Part shown: piece after piece, positions 8,457 to 17,660 of the stretch
Layout: every line of letters starts with the position of its first letter
Numbering within the stretch: position 1 is the first letter of the stretch
From: Halobacillus litoralis
GTDB taxonomy: Bacteria; Bacillota; Bacilli; Bacillales; Halobacillaceae
Direction: 5' to 3'
NCBI RefSeq assembly: GCF_020171725.1
Contig: NZ_JAIVAJ010000007.1
Span: forward strand, 62,001 to 126,000
DNA: 64,000 bases
The notes under the pieces: model-generated
Databases searched by the model: none
Told to the model about the DNA's origin: nothing
The model's input: the letters and a program-made list of their open reading frames with translations, nothing else
Translations under genes and position numbers: made by a program

Positions 8457-9217
8457 TTGACGTTCACTCCCCTCATCAATTGCTGAACAGCTTGTTCGAC
8501 GTTCTGCTGACGCATCAGCGATTCTCCGACTAGTACACCTTTAGCACCATACCCCGCTACCTTCTCCACGTCTTCATTCGTAAAAATGCCGCTTTCCGAT
8601 ACGAGCAGGGACTCCTTCGGCGCAAGCGAAGCCATACGCTCTGTTTGAGAGAGCTTCGTTTCGAATGTATGCAGGTTTCGGTTGTTGATCCCGAGGATTT
8701 TAGGTGTGAACTGAGCGAGCACCTTTTCCAATGTTTCTTCGCCGTGCACTTCGACAAGTACTTCCAGCCCCAGTTCATAAGCTTTTTCGTACAAGTCATG
8801 CAGCTTCTCTGGTTCAAGGGCTTCGCCAATCAGCAAGATGGCGTCCGCTCCGATCAAAGCACTCTCGACCACCTGTGCCTCATCAATAATGAAGTCTTTA
8901 CGCAATACAGGCACATTCACTACCTTTTTGATATCTGTCAGGAAATCACGATGCCCCTGGAAAAACTGATGGTCCGTGAGTACAGAAATCGCCTGTGTGC
9001 CTCCTTTCTCATAATCGCGCGCAATCTTGACCGGGTTGAAATCTTCCCGGATGATCCCTTTCGATGGAGAAGCTTTCTTCACTTCTGCAATCAATCCCGC
9101 CGAAAAAGGGGATTCATCGAGCGCTTTGTATAAAGAAACCCTCGGAACATCCTGTTCTTCCGGAAGGTAAAGTTTTTTCAGTTCTTCTTCTTTCACAGCT
9201 AAAATCGTATCAAGCAT
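8453..9217 (-). CDS. trpC: Indole-3-glycerol phosphate synthase
   Basis: This 254-residue (beta/alpha)8 enzyme closes the indole ring. Signature segments are AEVKKASPSKG (catalytic lysine and phosphate region), RKDFIID, ILGINNRNL and SESGI. I place the start at ATG 9217 (MLDTILAVK) because AAGGAG precedes it with good spacing; an upstream ATG at 9238 would add seven residues without a better site. The start overlaps the trpD stop. Confidence 0.95.
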   Translation of the reverse strand: MLDTILAVKEEELKKLYLPEEQDVPRVSLYKALDESPFSAGLIAEVKKASPSKGIIREDFNPVKIARDYEKGGTQAISVLTDHQFFQGHRDFLTDIKKVVNVPVLRKDFIIDEAQVVESALIGADAILLIGEALEPEKLHDLYEKAYELGLEVLVEVHGEETLEKVLAQFTPKILGINNRNLHTFETKLSQTERMASLAPKESLLVSESGIFTNEDVEKVAGYGAKGVLVGESLMRQQNVEQAVQQLMRGVNVK

Positions 9218-10232
9218 ACTGACGTCTCTCCTTTTCAACTACAATCGAATCTAAATAGCGTTTCACTGTGCCGTCCATAATCTTCTGCTGCACGGAGTTT
9301 ACGCCTTCCTGTAAATCCTGTACCTTTCCGGCTACATAAAGACCTGCAGCAGCGTTCAGGGTTACAATCGTCATCGCACTTTCATTCGCGGTACCGTTCA
9401 TGACCTGCGAAATGATGCTTGCACTCTCTTCTTTCGTTTCGATTTGAATGTCTTCAAGTTTCCCACGCTTCAAGCCGAACTGTTCCGGTGAAATGGTGAA
9501 CCTGGAGATCGTTCCGTCTTTCAACTCGACAATGTCTGTTTCGCCTGTAATCGTAATCTCATCCATTCCGTCGCTTCCTGTTGCGAGCAGGACGTGCTTG
9601 GACCCTAACTGATCCAACGCTTCTGCCATCTTCTCACCGTGAGCCGTATCGTAAATGCCGATCAGCTGACGCTTCGCATTGGCTGGGTTGGACATAGGTC
9701 CGAGCAGGTTGAACACGGTACGAAAACCGAGCTCCTGCCGAGCTGGACCTGCGTGCTTCATCGCCTGATGGTACAGAGGAGCGAACATGAAGGTCATCCC
9801 CTTTTCATTTAACGCTCTCGCTCCTTCTTCTGGTGTCGTGTCGATCGGGATTCCGAGCGCTTCCAGTACGTCGGCACTTCCGCTCGTGGACGAAACTTTC
9901 CGGTTGCCATGCTTAGCTACCTTCACGCCCATGGCAGCAAGTACGATGGAAACCGCAGTCGAGACGTTGAACGTCGAAACGCCATCTCCGCCTGTTCCAC
10001 ATGTATCTACGACGCCGTCATCTTCAATAGGAAGCTTTGTCATATTCTCACGCATGGCACGCACAAACCCGGCCATCTCGTCTACGGTTTCCCCGCGGTG
10101 TCTCAGGACGCTCAAGAAGCTCATCAGCTGGCCTTGACTGACCTCGCCATTCATAATGGCATTCATCACTTGAAAAGCCTCTGCTTCGTTCAACGATTCT
10201 CCTGCTACCACTCGACTTAACACTTGTTTCAT
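9210..10232 (-). CDS. trpD: Anthranilate phosphoribosyltransferase
   Basis: This 340-residue enzyme transfers phosphoribosyl from PRPP to anthranilate. The PRPP/Mg site is in DTCGTGGDGVSTFNVST, and KHGNRKVSS and SSGSADVLEALG are classic motifs. The ATG overlaps the trpE stop in an ATGA configuration (4-base overlap), so translation is coupled. Confidence 0.97.
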   Translation of the reverse strand: MKQVLSRVVAGESLNEAEAFQVMNAIMNGEVSQGQLMSFLSVLRHRGETVDEMAGFVRAMRENMTKLPIEDDGVVDTCGTGGDGVSTFNVSTAVSIVLAAMGVKVAKHGNRKVSSTSGSADVLEALGIPIDTTPEEGARALNEKGMTFMFAPLYHQAMKHAGPARQELGFRTVFNLLGPMSNPANAKRQLIGIYDTAHGEKMAEALDQLGSKHVLLATGSDGMDEITITGETDIVELKDGTISRFTISPEQFGLKRGKLEDIQIETKEESASIISQVMNGTANESAMTIVTLNAAAGLYVAGKVQDLQEGVNSVQQKIMDGTVKRYLDSIVVEKERRQYA

Positions 10233-11731
10233 TTCGTCTCCACTCCTTCTCGTCTCGTCTCAAAAATCTGCTCAGCTAGTTCGATCGTCTGCTTTAAGGC
10301 ACTCGCCTTATTCAATGTTTCCTCATACTCCGCTTCTGGGTCCGAGTCCGCCACGACGCCTGCTCCCGCTTGAATGTAGACATCCTCATCAAGCTTTGTC
10401 ATCGTGCGGATCGTAATGCAGGAATCGATGTTTCCATCAAAACCTAAGTATAGTATCCCGCCTCCATATAGGTTCCGTGCCGTCGGTTCGAGTTCTCTCA
10501 AGATCTGCATCGCCCGTACTTTAGGTGCACCGGATAATGTACCTGCCGGGAAGGCGGAAATCATCGCGTCAATGGGTGAGATATTTTCACGAAGCCTGCC
10601 GGTCACCTTGCTGATGATGTGCATGACCTTCGAGAACCTTCCGATCGTCATATATTCAGGAACTGCTACACTCCCGAACTCACTGACTCGGCCGATATCA
10701 TTCCGGGCTAAATCCACCAGCATACGGTGCTCCGCTTTTTCTTTTTCATCAGATAGAAGTTCCTCAGCGAGGGCATTGTCCTCCTCTTCAGTTACTCCAC
10801 GTTTCCTTGTGCCGGCAATGGGGTGGATCTCCAGTCGGTTGTCCTGGACCTCCAACAGCCGCTCAGGAGAGCTACCGATGACTTCGAGTTGGCCGAACGT
10901 CAGATAGAACATGTACGGGGATGGATTCACATTCCGCAGAACCCGGTATAGTTCAAAGCCCGTTCGTTTCGTTTTCGTATGGAACCGTTGTGAGAGGACG
11001 GTTTGGAAGACATCTCCGGACCGGATATACTCCTTGATCCTCTCTACATCCTCCTTGAACTTCTCCCGCTCGTAATTGCTTGTGAATGTGACCGCCTGAT
11101 CGACAGGTTGATCGTCTGTAAGCATGAGATCAGGAAGCGGCGAATGGGAACGAAAACGACTTTCCACATGCTTCACACGGTCCTTGGACTCACGGTAGGC
11201 CGATTCGGTATCTCCTTGAACTCTTGCATAATCGATAATCGTCGTCTCTTTCGTTTTGTGATGGAAAACAATCAGAGTCTGGCAAAACAGTAAATGATAG
11301 TTTGCGAGATCCATCGGGTCGCTTTCGGGTCTCGGAACGGGTTCGAAATCTGAAATGGCATCATAGCTGATATAGCCGACCCCGCCTCCTTTAAACGGTA
11401 AAGGAAGGTCGGGCTGTTTCACATTCAGCTGTTCCACAACCGATTCGAATGCCTGCCTGAAAGAAGGGGACGAACGGTCTGTCTCTTCCTGAAAGTCGTG
11501 GATGACAAAAGAAGATTCCGCTTCCTTGATCTCAAGCATCGGGTTCAATCCTATGAAGGAATAATTGGACCAAGGAGACTCAGGGTCCTGACTTTCAAGC
11601 ATATAGACGGCTTCATCCTTTAAAGCATGAAACATATGAATCGGCGTCAATGTATCGGTATAAAAAGATTTGATAAAAGGGATGGTTTGATGCTCAAGGG
11701 CATCTTTCTTAAAGGTTTCAAATGTGGTCAT
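10229..11731 (-). CDS. trpE: Anthranilate synthase component I
   Basis: This 500-residue chorismate-utilising enzyme makes anthranilate with ammonia from TrpG. The feedback-tryptophan motif is recognisable as MLESQD near residue 36; the catalytic core has PIAGTRKRG, LARNDIGRV, AFPAGTLSGAPK and QAGAGVVADSDPE. An upstream in-frame extension to 11848 exists, but ATG 11731 (MTTFETFKK) has GGAGAGG in position and matches the family N-terminus; the extension lies inside the regulatory leader. First gene of the operon, controlled by the TRAP-type leader described below. Confidence 0.96.
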   Translation of the reverse strand: MTTFETFKKDALEHQTIPFIKSFYTDTLTPIHMFHALKDEAVYMLESQDPESPWSNYSFIGLNPMLEIKEAESSFVIHDFQEETDRSSPSFRQAFESVVEQLNVKQPDLPLPFKGGGVGYISYDAISDFEPVPRPESDPMDLANYHLLFCQTLIVFHHKTKETTIIDYARVQGDTESAYRESKDRVKHVESRFRSHSPLPDLMLTDDQPVDQAVTFTSNYEREKFKEDVERIKEYIRSGDVFQTVLSQRFHTKTKRTGFELYRVLRNVNPSPYMFYLTFGQLEVIGSSPERLLEVQDNRLEIHPIAGTRKRGVTEEEDNALAEELLSDEKEKAEHRMLVDLARNDIGRVSEFGSVAVPEYMTIGRFSKVMHIISKVTGRLRENISPIDAMISAFPAGTLSGAPKVRAMQILRELEPTARNLYGGGILYLGFDGNIDSCITIRTMTKLDEDVYIQAGAGVVADSDPEAEYEETLNKASALKQTIELAEQIFETRREGVETK

Positions 11732-11739
11732 GTGCTCAC

Positions 11740-11762
11740 CTCTCCATTGTGTTATGGAGAAT
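11740..11762 (-). promoter_or_regulatory. Hairpin that hides the trpE ribosome binding site
   Basis: On the minus strand TTCTCCAT pairs with ATGGAGAG across a 6-base loop, placing most of the trpE GGAGAGG Shine-Dalgarno in the 3' arm. In the B. subtilis trp leader, TRAP binding lets an SD-blocking hairpin form; this appears to be the counterpart. No clear intrinsic terminator with a U-run lies between the TRAP site and trpE. Confidence 0.55.
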
Positions 11763-11843
11763 GAGGCGCCAGAGGGTATAAAAGGTGTGGATGATACGGT
11801 TAATACGGCCAGGCGATGAAGATACACGTATCCCCTCCCTGTG

Positions 11844-11908
11844 CTCACTCAGCTGAACTCATCCTCGTTACTACCTCAACTCTTCTCTGCTCATTCTCAT
11901 CTCTACTC
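11844..11908 (-). promoter_or_regulatory. TRAP binding site (array of GAG/TAG/CAG triplets) in the trp leader
   Basis: Reading the minus strand from 11908, NAG triplets occur at 11906, 11901, 11896, 11890, 11885, 11880, 11875, 11871 (TAG), 11864, 11858, 11853 (CAG), 11848 and 11844 (lowest coordinates given). They are mostly separated by two or three bases. Eleven (G/U)AG repeats with such spacing are the hallmark of the site wrapped around the 11-mer trp RNA-binding attenuation protein. The array begins about 20 bases past the expected transcription start. The mtrB gene for TRAP is not in this window. Confidence 0.88.
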
Positions 11909-11927
11909 AACTAAAATACTTTCTAAC

Positions 11928-11956
11928 AGTCTATAAAATTCAGACAATAATGTCAA
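11928..11956 (-). promoter_or_regulatory. Sigma-A promoter of the trp operon
   Basis: TTGACA (11951-11956) and TAGACT (11928-11933) are exactly 17 bases apart on the minus strand, just upstream of the TRAP site. Confidence 0.8.
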
Positions 11957-12054
11957 CAGCCATCCAAAATGTAGTAAATAGTTGTTTGTTGCCCCGCAAA
12001 ACTATATTCTTTTGTTAAGTGATTCAAATTTCTTAACAAAGGAGATTCAAAACC

Positions 12055-12825
12055 ATGAAACCGACTGCATTAATTACAGGAGCTTCAGGAGGAATCGGCT
12101 ATGAACTGGCCCACCTTTTTGCCAAAGCAGGCTACAACTTAATTATCGTGGCAAGATCGGAACAAAAATTGATGGACCTTCAGGAAGAACTTAAGGGCCA
12201 AACGGTAACCGTCATCCCTCAAGACCTTTCTACGCCGGGGTCTGCTGAAGTCCTTTATCAAAAAGTGAAAGAATTGGATTTAACAGTCGAGGTACTCGTG
12301 AATAATGCCGGATTCGGACTGAACGGAAACTTCGGGGAGCTGCCGCTGCTCGACCAACAGAAAATGCTTCAAGTCAACGTCAATACCCTCACAGAGCTTA
12401 CTCACTTATTCTTAGACGATATTCAAGCCGCTCCATTATATGATATTCCAAAAGGGGTATTGAATATCGCGAGCACGGCTGCTTTCCAGCCCGGTCCGAA
12501 GATGGCCGTCTATTACGCATCAAAAGCGTATGTCCTATCCTTTACGGAGGCCCTTGTCGAAGAATACAAAGGCACAGGTATAACATTCTCCACTCTATGT
12601 CCTGGCGCAACAGATACCAACTTCTTCAAAACAGCAAACGCTGAGCATACCAAACTTGTGAACACGACAATGGCTCCTGAAACAGTTGCCAAAGCAGGAT
12701 TCCTTGGTTTCGTAAAAGGGAAGCGTGTCATCATCCCGGGGTCTGCGAATCAATCCATCGCCTATGCAGCCAAGTTCATGCCGCGCTCCGTGTCTGCTAA
12801 ACTGGCTCACTACATCGACCAATAG
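12055..12825 (+). CDS. Short-chain dehydrogenase/reductase (classical SDR)
   Basis: This 256-residue NAD(P)-dependent oxidoreductase has the Rossmann motif TGASGGIG (residues 8-15), the structural NNAG (83-86), Ser140 and the catalytic pair Tyr153 and Lys157 (YYASK). Length is normal for a classical SDR of the YqjQ/DltE-like group. AAAGGAG precedes the ATG at a good distance. Arg34 after the second beta strand favours NADP. The substrate cannot be deduced. It stands alone, divergent from the trp operon. Confidence 0.9.
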   Translation: MKPTALITGASGGIGYELAHLFAKAGYNLIIVARSEQKLMDLQEELKGQTVTVIPQDLSTPGSAEVLYQKVKELDLTVEVLVNNAGFGLNGNFGELPLLDQQKMLQVNVNTLTELTHLFLDDIQAAPLYDIPKGVLNIASTAAFQPGPKMAVYYASKAYVLSFTEALVEEYKGTGITFSTLCPGATDTNFFKTANAEHTKLVNTTMAPETVAKAGFLGFVKGKRVIIPGSANQSIAYAAKFMPRSVSAKLAHYIDQ

Positions 12826-13033
12826 GAAATGAACGAACTCAAACCCTCTATATGGAACATCTTACTTGAATCGGGAAATATAGAGCTTATAAGCTTCCTT
12901 AACGCCCTTTTTAAAATTTAGGCTTTCCCAAGTTCTGATAAGAAGGATTTTCTTTCTATTGAGAGAATATATAATATTACAGACGCTCATGGAATTATTT
13001 ACCTTAAGAACTTTCAGAAAGAGGGAAGATAAC

Positions 13034-13180
13034 TTGGACGCCTACGATGAGATTTTTTACGAACTGTTGTTGGAATTCGAGTACAAACTCCAAAGACCTT
13101 TAGAGGGACGAGAGAAAGAATTGCTAGAGTTTATGGCGCAATGCCACATTGACGACCAACAAGCCTCGGAAAGCCCATAA
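13034..13180 (+). CDS. Small acidic protein of unknown function
   Basis: This is a 48-residue, highly acidic, probably helical protein (reads DAYDEIFYELLLEFEYKL near the start). I choose the TTG at 13034 because GAGGG lies eight bases upstream and a TATAAT-like element sits at 12970-12975. A longer frame from TTG 12959 is possible but would start inside that promoter. A terminator follows directly. I do not recognise the family. Confidence 0.55.
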   Translation: MDAYDEIFYELLLEFEYKLQRPLEGREKELLEFMAQCHIDDQQASESP

Positions 13181-13182
13181 AA

Positions 13183-13214
13183 GAAACCCGAAGCTTATGT
13201 AAGCCTCGGGTTTC
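13183..13214. terminator. Bidirectional terminator between convergent genes
   Basis: A long stem (GAAACCCG...CGGGTTTC with an inner AGCTTA/TAAGC) lies between the small acidic protein and the acetyltransferase, with A/T-rich flanks on both sides. Confidence 0.8.
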
Positions 13215-13218
13215 ATTC

Positions 13219-13617
13219 TTATAATTCTTCTGCTGCTTTTCGGTACCCATAAAAAGCCCGGTAGCCATTATTTTCGTAATAGCCCTGGGATTCCTGTGTC
13301 GCCAGCATCTCCACTCGCGTACTTGGATAGCATTCGTGTGCTACATTGACCAGACGTTCCGCGATGCCGTTTTTACGGTATTCTTTTTTTACTAGAAGCT
13401 CGCATACATAGAGGGTTGTGGTACTGTCTGTAAGCCCTCGGAGATATCCAATGATTTCGTTACCATCCATGGCAATTAAAGCTGGCTCTGAGTTCAACCA
13501 TGAACAGAGCGTTTCATCGTGTTTCTCGACTAAATTGGTCCATCCCTCTTCTTTGTTTAACTGCTGAACGGTTTGAAAATCATTTTCCTGAAATGAACGT
13601 ACTTGAATGGCTTCCAT
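13219..13617 (-). CDS. GNAT-family N-acetyltransferase
   Basis: This 132-residue single-domain acetyltransferase has the GNAT motif A region VKKEYRKNGIAERLVNVAHE, matching the acetyl-CoA pyrophosphate loop (R/Q-x-x-G-x-G/A), and the C-terminal GYYENNGYRAFYGYRK seen in small-molecule GNATs. The substrate is unknown. It is monocistronic, ending at a shared terminator. Confidence 0.88.
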   Translation of the reverse strand: MEAIQVRSFQENDFQTVQQLNKEEGWTNLVEKHDETLCSWLNSEPALIAMDGNEIIGYLRGLTDSTTTLYVCELLVKKEYRKNGIAERLVNVAHECYPSTRVEMLATQESQGYYENNGYRAFYGYRKAAEEL

Positions 13618-13805
13618 GCTTGTACCTTCCTTCTTGTTGATTTTCCCTCAATCATTTCACCGGTCGTATTTTTCTCTCGTCTCTATAGATTAATACGATT
13701 GTAACAGATTTTCGTTTCACTTTTTATTAAATTCTCAAAAAATTTTTCACACCGATCAAAACTTTGCTAAACTATGGTGAGGATAGTAGCAAGGGGTGAA
13801 AAATA

Positions 13806-14270
13806 ATGAAGAAAATGCTCGTATTTTTGGGTTTCCTGCTCCTGATCGGTTGTTCCTCACAGGACCTCGGAGTCAATGATCTAAAAGAATCGTATCCTGA
13901 TTCATTCGCCACAGGCGTTGAATCACTCTCAGAAGAGCAGCAGTCAAAGCTCGGCCTTCCGAATGATGTACCTTTCACGGTTTCTAATGTTGCAGCTGAA
14001 ACGGAAGGAAACGAAACCATGGTGGAATACCAATCTGACGGATCTGACCGTCTCGTTGTGACAACGATCTATGAGCCGGGGAATATTCTACAGGACTTAG
14101 AGAATCAGCTGAACTTGAATTCGGGTTCCGTCGCCGGAGCTGAGGATCGTGGGGACTCTTATTACATCGAATGGTACAACGGTGATGAAGACACCATCTA
14201 CCAGGTTGAATACTTCAGTGATTCAGAAGAACGACCACAACAAACACTCAGCATCGCAAACTCCATCTAA
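13806..14270 (+). CDS. Putative lipoprotein of unknown function
   Basis: This 154-residue precursor begins MKKMLVFLGFLLLIGCSS: a short charged start, a hydrophobic stretch and the lipobox LIGC with the lipidated cysteine at residue 16. The mature part is acidic (pI clearly low), as is common for surface proteins of halophiles, and has a single likely beta-rich domain. I recognise no conserved family. It has an AAGGGGTG ribosome binding site and its own terminator, so it is a single-gene unit. Confidence 0.8.
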   Translation: MKKMLVFLGFLLLIGCSSQDLGVNDLKESYPDSFATGVESLSEEQQSKLGLPNDVPFTVSNVAAETEGNETMVEYQSDGSDRLVVTTIYEPGNILQDLENQLNLNSGSVAGAEDRGDSYYIEWYNGDEDTIYQVEYFSDSEERPQQTLSIANSI

Positions 14271-14278
14271 TACAAAGA

Positions 14279-14310
14279 AAAGACAGGCTGCCATCAGCCT
14301 GTCTTTTTTC
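14279..14310 (+). terminator. Intrinsic terminator of the lipoprotein gene
   Basis: A 12-bp stem (AAAGACAGGCTG with CAGCCTGTCTTT) with a 4-base loop is followed by a T-run. It also faces the convergent MscS gene. Confidence 0.9.
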
Positions 14311-14330
14311 ATCTCGAAACTCATGAACCT

Positions 14331-15404
14331 TCATTTCGTCCATTGCTCTGTAACCGAAGCGTCTATGCTGCGGACATGCAGGTCACGTTGTGGAAACGGA
14401 ATCTCGACATTATGCTTCCGAAAGATTTCATCAATCCTAAAATTCATCGCGCTTCGCAGTTTGATGACAAGTGTAGGGTCCGAAATCCAAACGAAAAGCT
14501 CAAAGTTCAGGGAGGAATCCCCAAACTCCTTGAAGTTCACAAACGGCTCCGGCAGCCCCCTTACTGATGGCGAGACCTCTGCCTCATCCTTCGCGACTTG
14601 AAGCAGTAACTCCCTCACCAGCTGAACGTCACTTCCGTAAGCCACGCCGACCGGAATGACGAGTCTCATGACTTTATCGCTGTAAGAACGGTTGATCACC
14701 TGCTCCTCGAGAAAATAGGAGTTCGGTACAATAATATGTTCATTATCCAATGTCTTGATAATCGTAGCCCTCATGTTGATTCTCTCGACATCGCCGATAA
14801 TATCGTCGACGATGACACGGTCCCCTACTTTGATCGGTCTTTCAAAAAGCAGGATGATGCCGGAGATGAAATTGGAGGCGATATTCTGCATACCGAAACC
14901 GATTCCGACACCGACGACACCCGCAAAGACAGTGAGCGCACTCAGTTCAAAGCCGACTGTCGATAAGCTGACCACAATCGCCAGTACCATCACAACGTAA
15001 TGAAAGGCTTTATCAAAGGTGAACTGTACTCCTCTGTCTAACTCGTACCTTTTGTAGATTCCCGGAAAGATATAGCGTCGTACAAGACTGGAAACACGAC
15101 TCGTCAGTAGGATGATTAGAACAGCAATCAGAATCAGAAAGACTGAAACAGGTTCAGAGCCTACCGAGAAAAGGGACTGGAACATCCAATCCGACGTTCT
15201 GAAGTAAAACAACACATATACAAGCGTTCCGTAGATCATCAGCCAATTGGCGATGCTTTTCCCGATATGGTAAACCTTCATTCGATCAGGGTCCTTGTTC
15301 GACCATCTCTTCAAGGATGCCACAAGCATCCATCTTACAAAAATAATGCCAATCAAAACAATGCCGAACACAATCAGAGAATCCTCTGGAACGTACACAT
15401 TCAT
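14331..15404 (-). CDS. MscS-family mechanosensitive ion channel
   Basis: This protein of about 357 residues has four or five hydrophobic segments before the pore-lining helix and the MscS beta domain. The conserved region ALTVFAGVVGVGIGFGMQNI and the following FISGIILLFERPIKVGD are diagnostic. Channels of this type release osmolytes on hypo-osmotic shock. The ATG at 15404 directly abuts AGAGGGG; the GTG two codons later has better spacing and may be the true start. It lies six bases after the helicase gene, in one operon. A second, shorter MscS gene occurs at 55459. Confidence 0.93.
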   Translation of the reverse strand: MNVYVPEDSLIVFGIVLIGIIFVRWMLVASLKRWSNKDPDRMKVYHIGKSIANWLMIYGTLVYVLFYFRTSDWMFQSLFSVGSEPVSVFLILIAVLIILLTSRVSSLVRRYIFPGIYKRYELDRGVQFTFDKAFHYVVMVLAIVVSLSTVGFELSALTVFAGVVGVGIGFGMQNIASNFISGIILLFERPIKVGDRVIVDDIIGDVERINMRATIIKTLDNEHIIVPNSYFLEEQVINRSYSDKVMRLVIPVGVAYGSDVQLVRELLLQVAKDEAEVSPSVRGLPEPFVNFKEFGDSSLNFELFVWISDPTLVIKLRSAMNFRIDEIFRKHNVEIPFPQRDLHVRSIDASVTEQWTK

Positions 15405-15410
15405 CCCCCT

Positions 15411-17570
15411 CTAAGCGTCCTCAACTTTTTCCAGCTTTTTAAAATTCCGGCTGATCGGACGTGGTGCTTTCATCTTATCAAAGAATACCAGGTACGTATT
15501 CTTCTTCTCATCGATTTCCTCAATAGTCCCCGCTCCAAAGACCGGATGTGAAACCCTTGTTCCAACCTCAAACCCTGAAGCCGCCACTTCCTTCGTCTGG
15601 CGGTGTGAGGCACGAATGTATTCCTTCGCCTCCTCAATCAATGACTCATCCAGATCGCCGACACGCTCATATAGTCCATCTTCGACTTCAAAGATGAACC
15701 GCGACGGGTATTTGCGCTGGCCGCCATTTTGAAAGCCTTCCGACTCCGTCATGTACAACTCTTTCTCCGCTCGTGTCACAGCTACATACGTGAGCCTTCT
15801 CTCTTCTTCAAGGGCACGTTCCTTCCGCTCTCGAAGTGCACGGACATTCGGCAGGACACTTTCATTCATCCCGACAACAAAAACATACGGATACTCGAGT
15901 CCCTTAGCCGTATGAATCGTCATCAGCTTGACCGAATTCACTTGATCGTCCCGTTCATTATCCGTATATAAGCTGATCATCTGCAAATATTCATCCAGAT
16001 CGATGTTCTCTCCCAGCGTCTGCTCATACTGAACAATCGAGTGAAGTAGTTCTGTCAGGTTATCAAGTCTTTCCTGGTCGCCGTCCTCCCGGCGGTAAGC
16101 TTCATAACCTGTCAGCTGCATCGCTTCCTGAAGCAGTTCAGAAACGGATAGATCTTCTTTTCTCTTTTTCAGCGATTCAATGGCTTCGATGAAATCGCGT
16201 GCCCCCGTTCTTCTGAGCCGGTCATGGTCCACATATTTCTTCAGCGTATCATAATAGGACAGACCTTCCTCCTCTGCCCGCATCCTGATAAACTGCATAC
16301 GTTTTTTTCCGATTTGCCGTTTCGGAACATTGACGATACGGGAGAAGGACAAGTCATCCTCCATTGCGATCATTCTTAAGTGGGCGAGGGCATCTTTGAT
16401 TTCCAGACGGTCAAAAAACTTGAAGCCCCCGAAAATCGTGTACTCTATATTTTGCTGGATCAATTCCTGTTCTATAAACCTCGACAGGTAGTTCGCCCGA
16501 TACAATACAGCGATATCACGGTACTCTGCCCCGTTCTCCACGAGCTCTTTCATTCGCTGAACGACCCACTTTGATTCCTCAAGCTCACTCTTCCCGTGAT
16601 AGTGCACGACTTTGATCCCCTCTGGGTTCTCTGTCGTCATATCTTTGTCGACACGGAAGTAATTGTTCTTAATCAAAGCGTTGCTGAGCGATAGAATCTG
16701 CGGGGTGGATCGGTAATTCTGATTTAAGAAAATCGTCTGCACTTCGCCGAAATACTGATCGAAGTCCACCATATATTTTGGATCCGCCCCGCGCCATTCG
16801 TAAATCGTCTGGTCAGGATCACCGACAACGAACAAGTTCCCATGTTGGGCAGAAAGCATTTTGACAAGCTCGAACTGTTTCAGGCTGCTGTCCTGAAACT
16901 CGTCCACTTGGATATAAAACAACCGCTCCTGCCACTTCTCGAGCACTTCTTTATACTGTTCAAATAGAACGAAAACAAAGTTCAAAAGGTCATCGAAATC
17001 GAGACCGTACACGCGTTTCTGCTTTTTCAAATAACGCTGGATGATCTGACCGTCCAAATCGCCTGCATCCTCAAGCCTTGGCATTTCCCCTCTGAGAATC
17101 ATTTGATGGACATAGTGGGTATTCCCCTTCAAAACGCCGATCTTATCAAGAATTCTTTTGAAGGTCTTATCATTCATCTTCAGTTCCATCTCTTCAAAGA
17201 TCTCTCTAAGCAAGATCTTTTGATCCTCCACATCGAGGATCACGAAATTCTTCGGATAGAACAGCCTGTGGATGTCCTCCCGAAGAACCCTGACGCAGAA
17301 CCCGTGATACGTCGTAATGAACCCCGTATCCTGTTCTCCGCCAATCATTTTCTTCACTCGACGTCTCATCTCATGGGATGCTTTGTTTGTAAATGTCACA
17401 GAAAGGACATTCCCCGGGTCGATTCCGAGTTCATTCACAATAAAGGCATACCGATGAGTCAATGCACGGGTTTTCCCGGATCCGGCACCGGCAATGACAC
17501 GTACATACCCTTCTGTTGAAACGACGGCTTCCTGCTGAGCCTCGTTCAACCCTTTTAGTAACTCCTCCAT
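15411..17570 (-). CDS. UvrD/Rep-family ATP-dependent DNA helicase (YjcD-like)
   Basis: This 719-residue superfamily 1A helicase has Walker A AGAGSGKT (27-34), motif Ia TFTNKA, the DEFQD motif II, motif III GDPDQTIYEWRGAD, motif IV QNYRS, motif V TIHTAKGLE and motif VI VAVTRAEKEL. The C-terminal VGTRVSHPVFGAGTIEEID is the SH3-like element that lets PcrA/UvrD bind RNA polymerase or fork proteins. I choose ATG 17570 because TGGAGGG precedes it. It resembles B. subtilis YjcD rather than PcrA, which is usually paired with ligA; that assignment is moderately certain. Confidence 0.9.
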   Translation of the reverse strand: MEELLKGLNEAQQEAVVSTEGYVRVIAGAGSGKTRALTHRYAFIVNELGIDPGNVLSVTFTNKASHEMRRRVKKMIGGEQDTGFITTYHGFCVRVLREDIHRLFYPKNFVILDVEDQKILLREIFEEMELKMNDKTFKRILDKIGVLKGNTHYVHQMILRGEMPRLEDAGDLDGQIIQRYLKKQKRVYGLDFDDLLNFVFVLFEQYKEVLEKWQERLFYIQVDEFQDSSLKQFELVKMLSAQHGNLFVVGDPDQTIYEWRGADPKYMVDFDQYFGEVQTIFLNQNYRSTPQILSLSNALIKNNYFRVDKDMTTENPEGIKVVHYHGKSELEESKWVVQRMKELVENGAEYRDIAVLYRANYLSRFIEQELIQQNIEYTIFGGFKFFDRLEIKDALAHLRMIAMEDDLSFSRIVNVPKRQIGKKRMQFIRMRAEEEGLSYYDTLKKYVDHDRLRRTGARDFIEAIESLKKRKEDLSVSELLQEAMQLTGYEAYRREDGDQERLDNLTELLHSIVQYEQTLGENIDLDEYLQMISLYTDNERDDQVNSVKLMTIHTAKGLEYPYVFVVGMNESVLPNVRALRERKERALEEERRLTYVAVTRAEKELYMTESEGFQNGGQRKYPSRFIFEVEDGLYERVGDLDESLIEEAKEYIRASHRQTKEVAASGFEVGTRVSHPVFGAGTIEEIDEKKNTYLVFFDKMKAPRPISRNFKKLEKVEDA

Positions 17571-17660
17571 ACGTAACCCTCCAGAAAAAGAACGTTTGTT
17601 TGTATGTATTATATCAGAACTACGAGCCACCCGTAATGGTTCAAGCGGTCATTCAAACAC

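Noticed and set aside
12838-12905. Regulatory hairpin after the SDR gene (CTCTATAT...ATATAGAG)
   Set aside because: It has an 8-bp stem with a long loop and no U-run; too weak to claim as a terminator.
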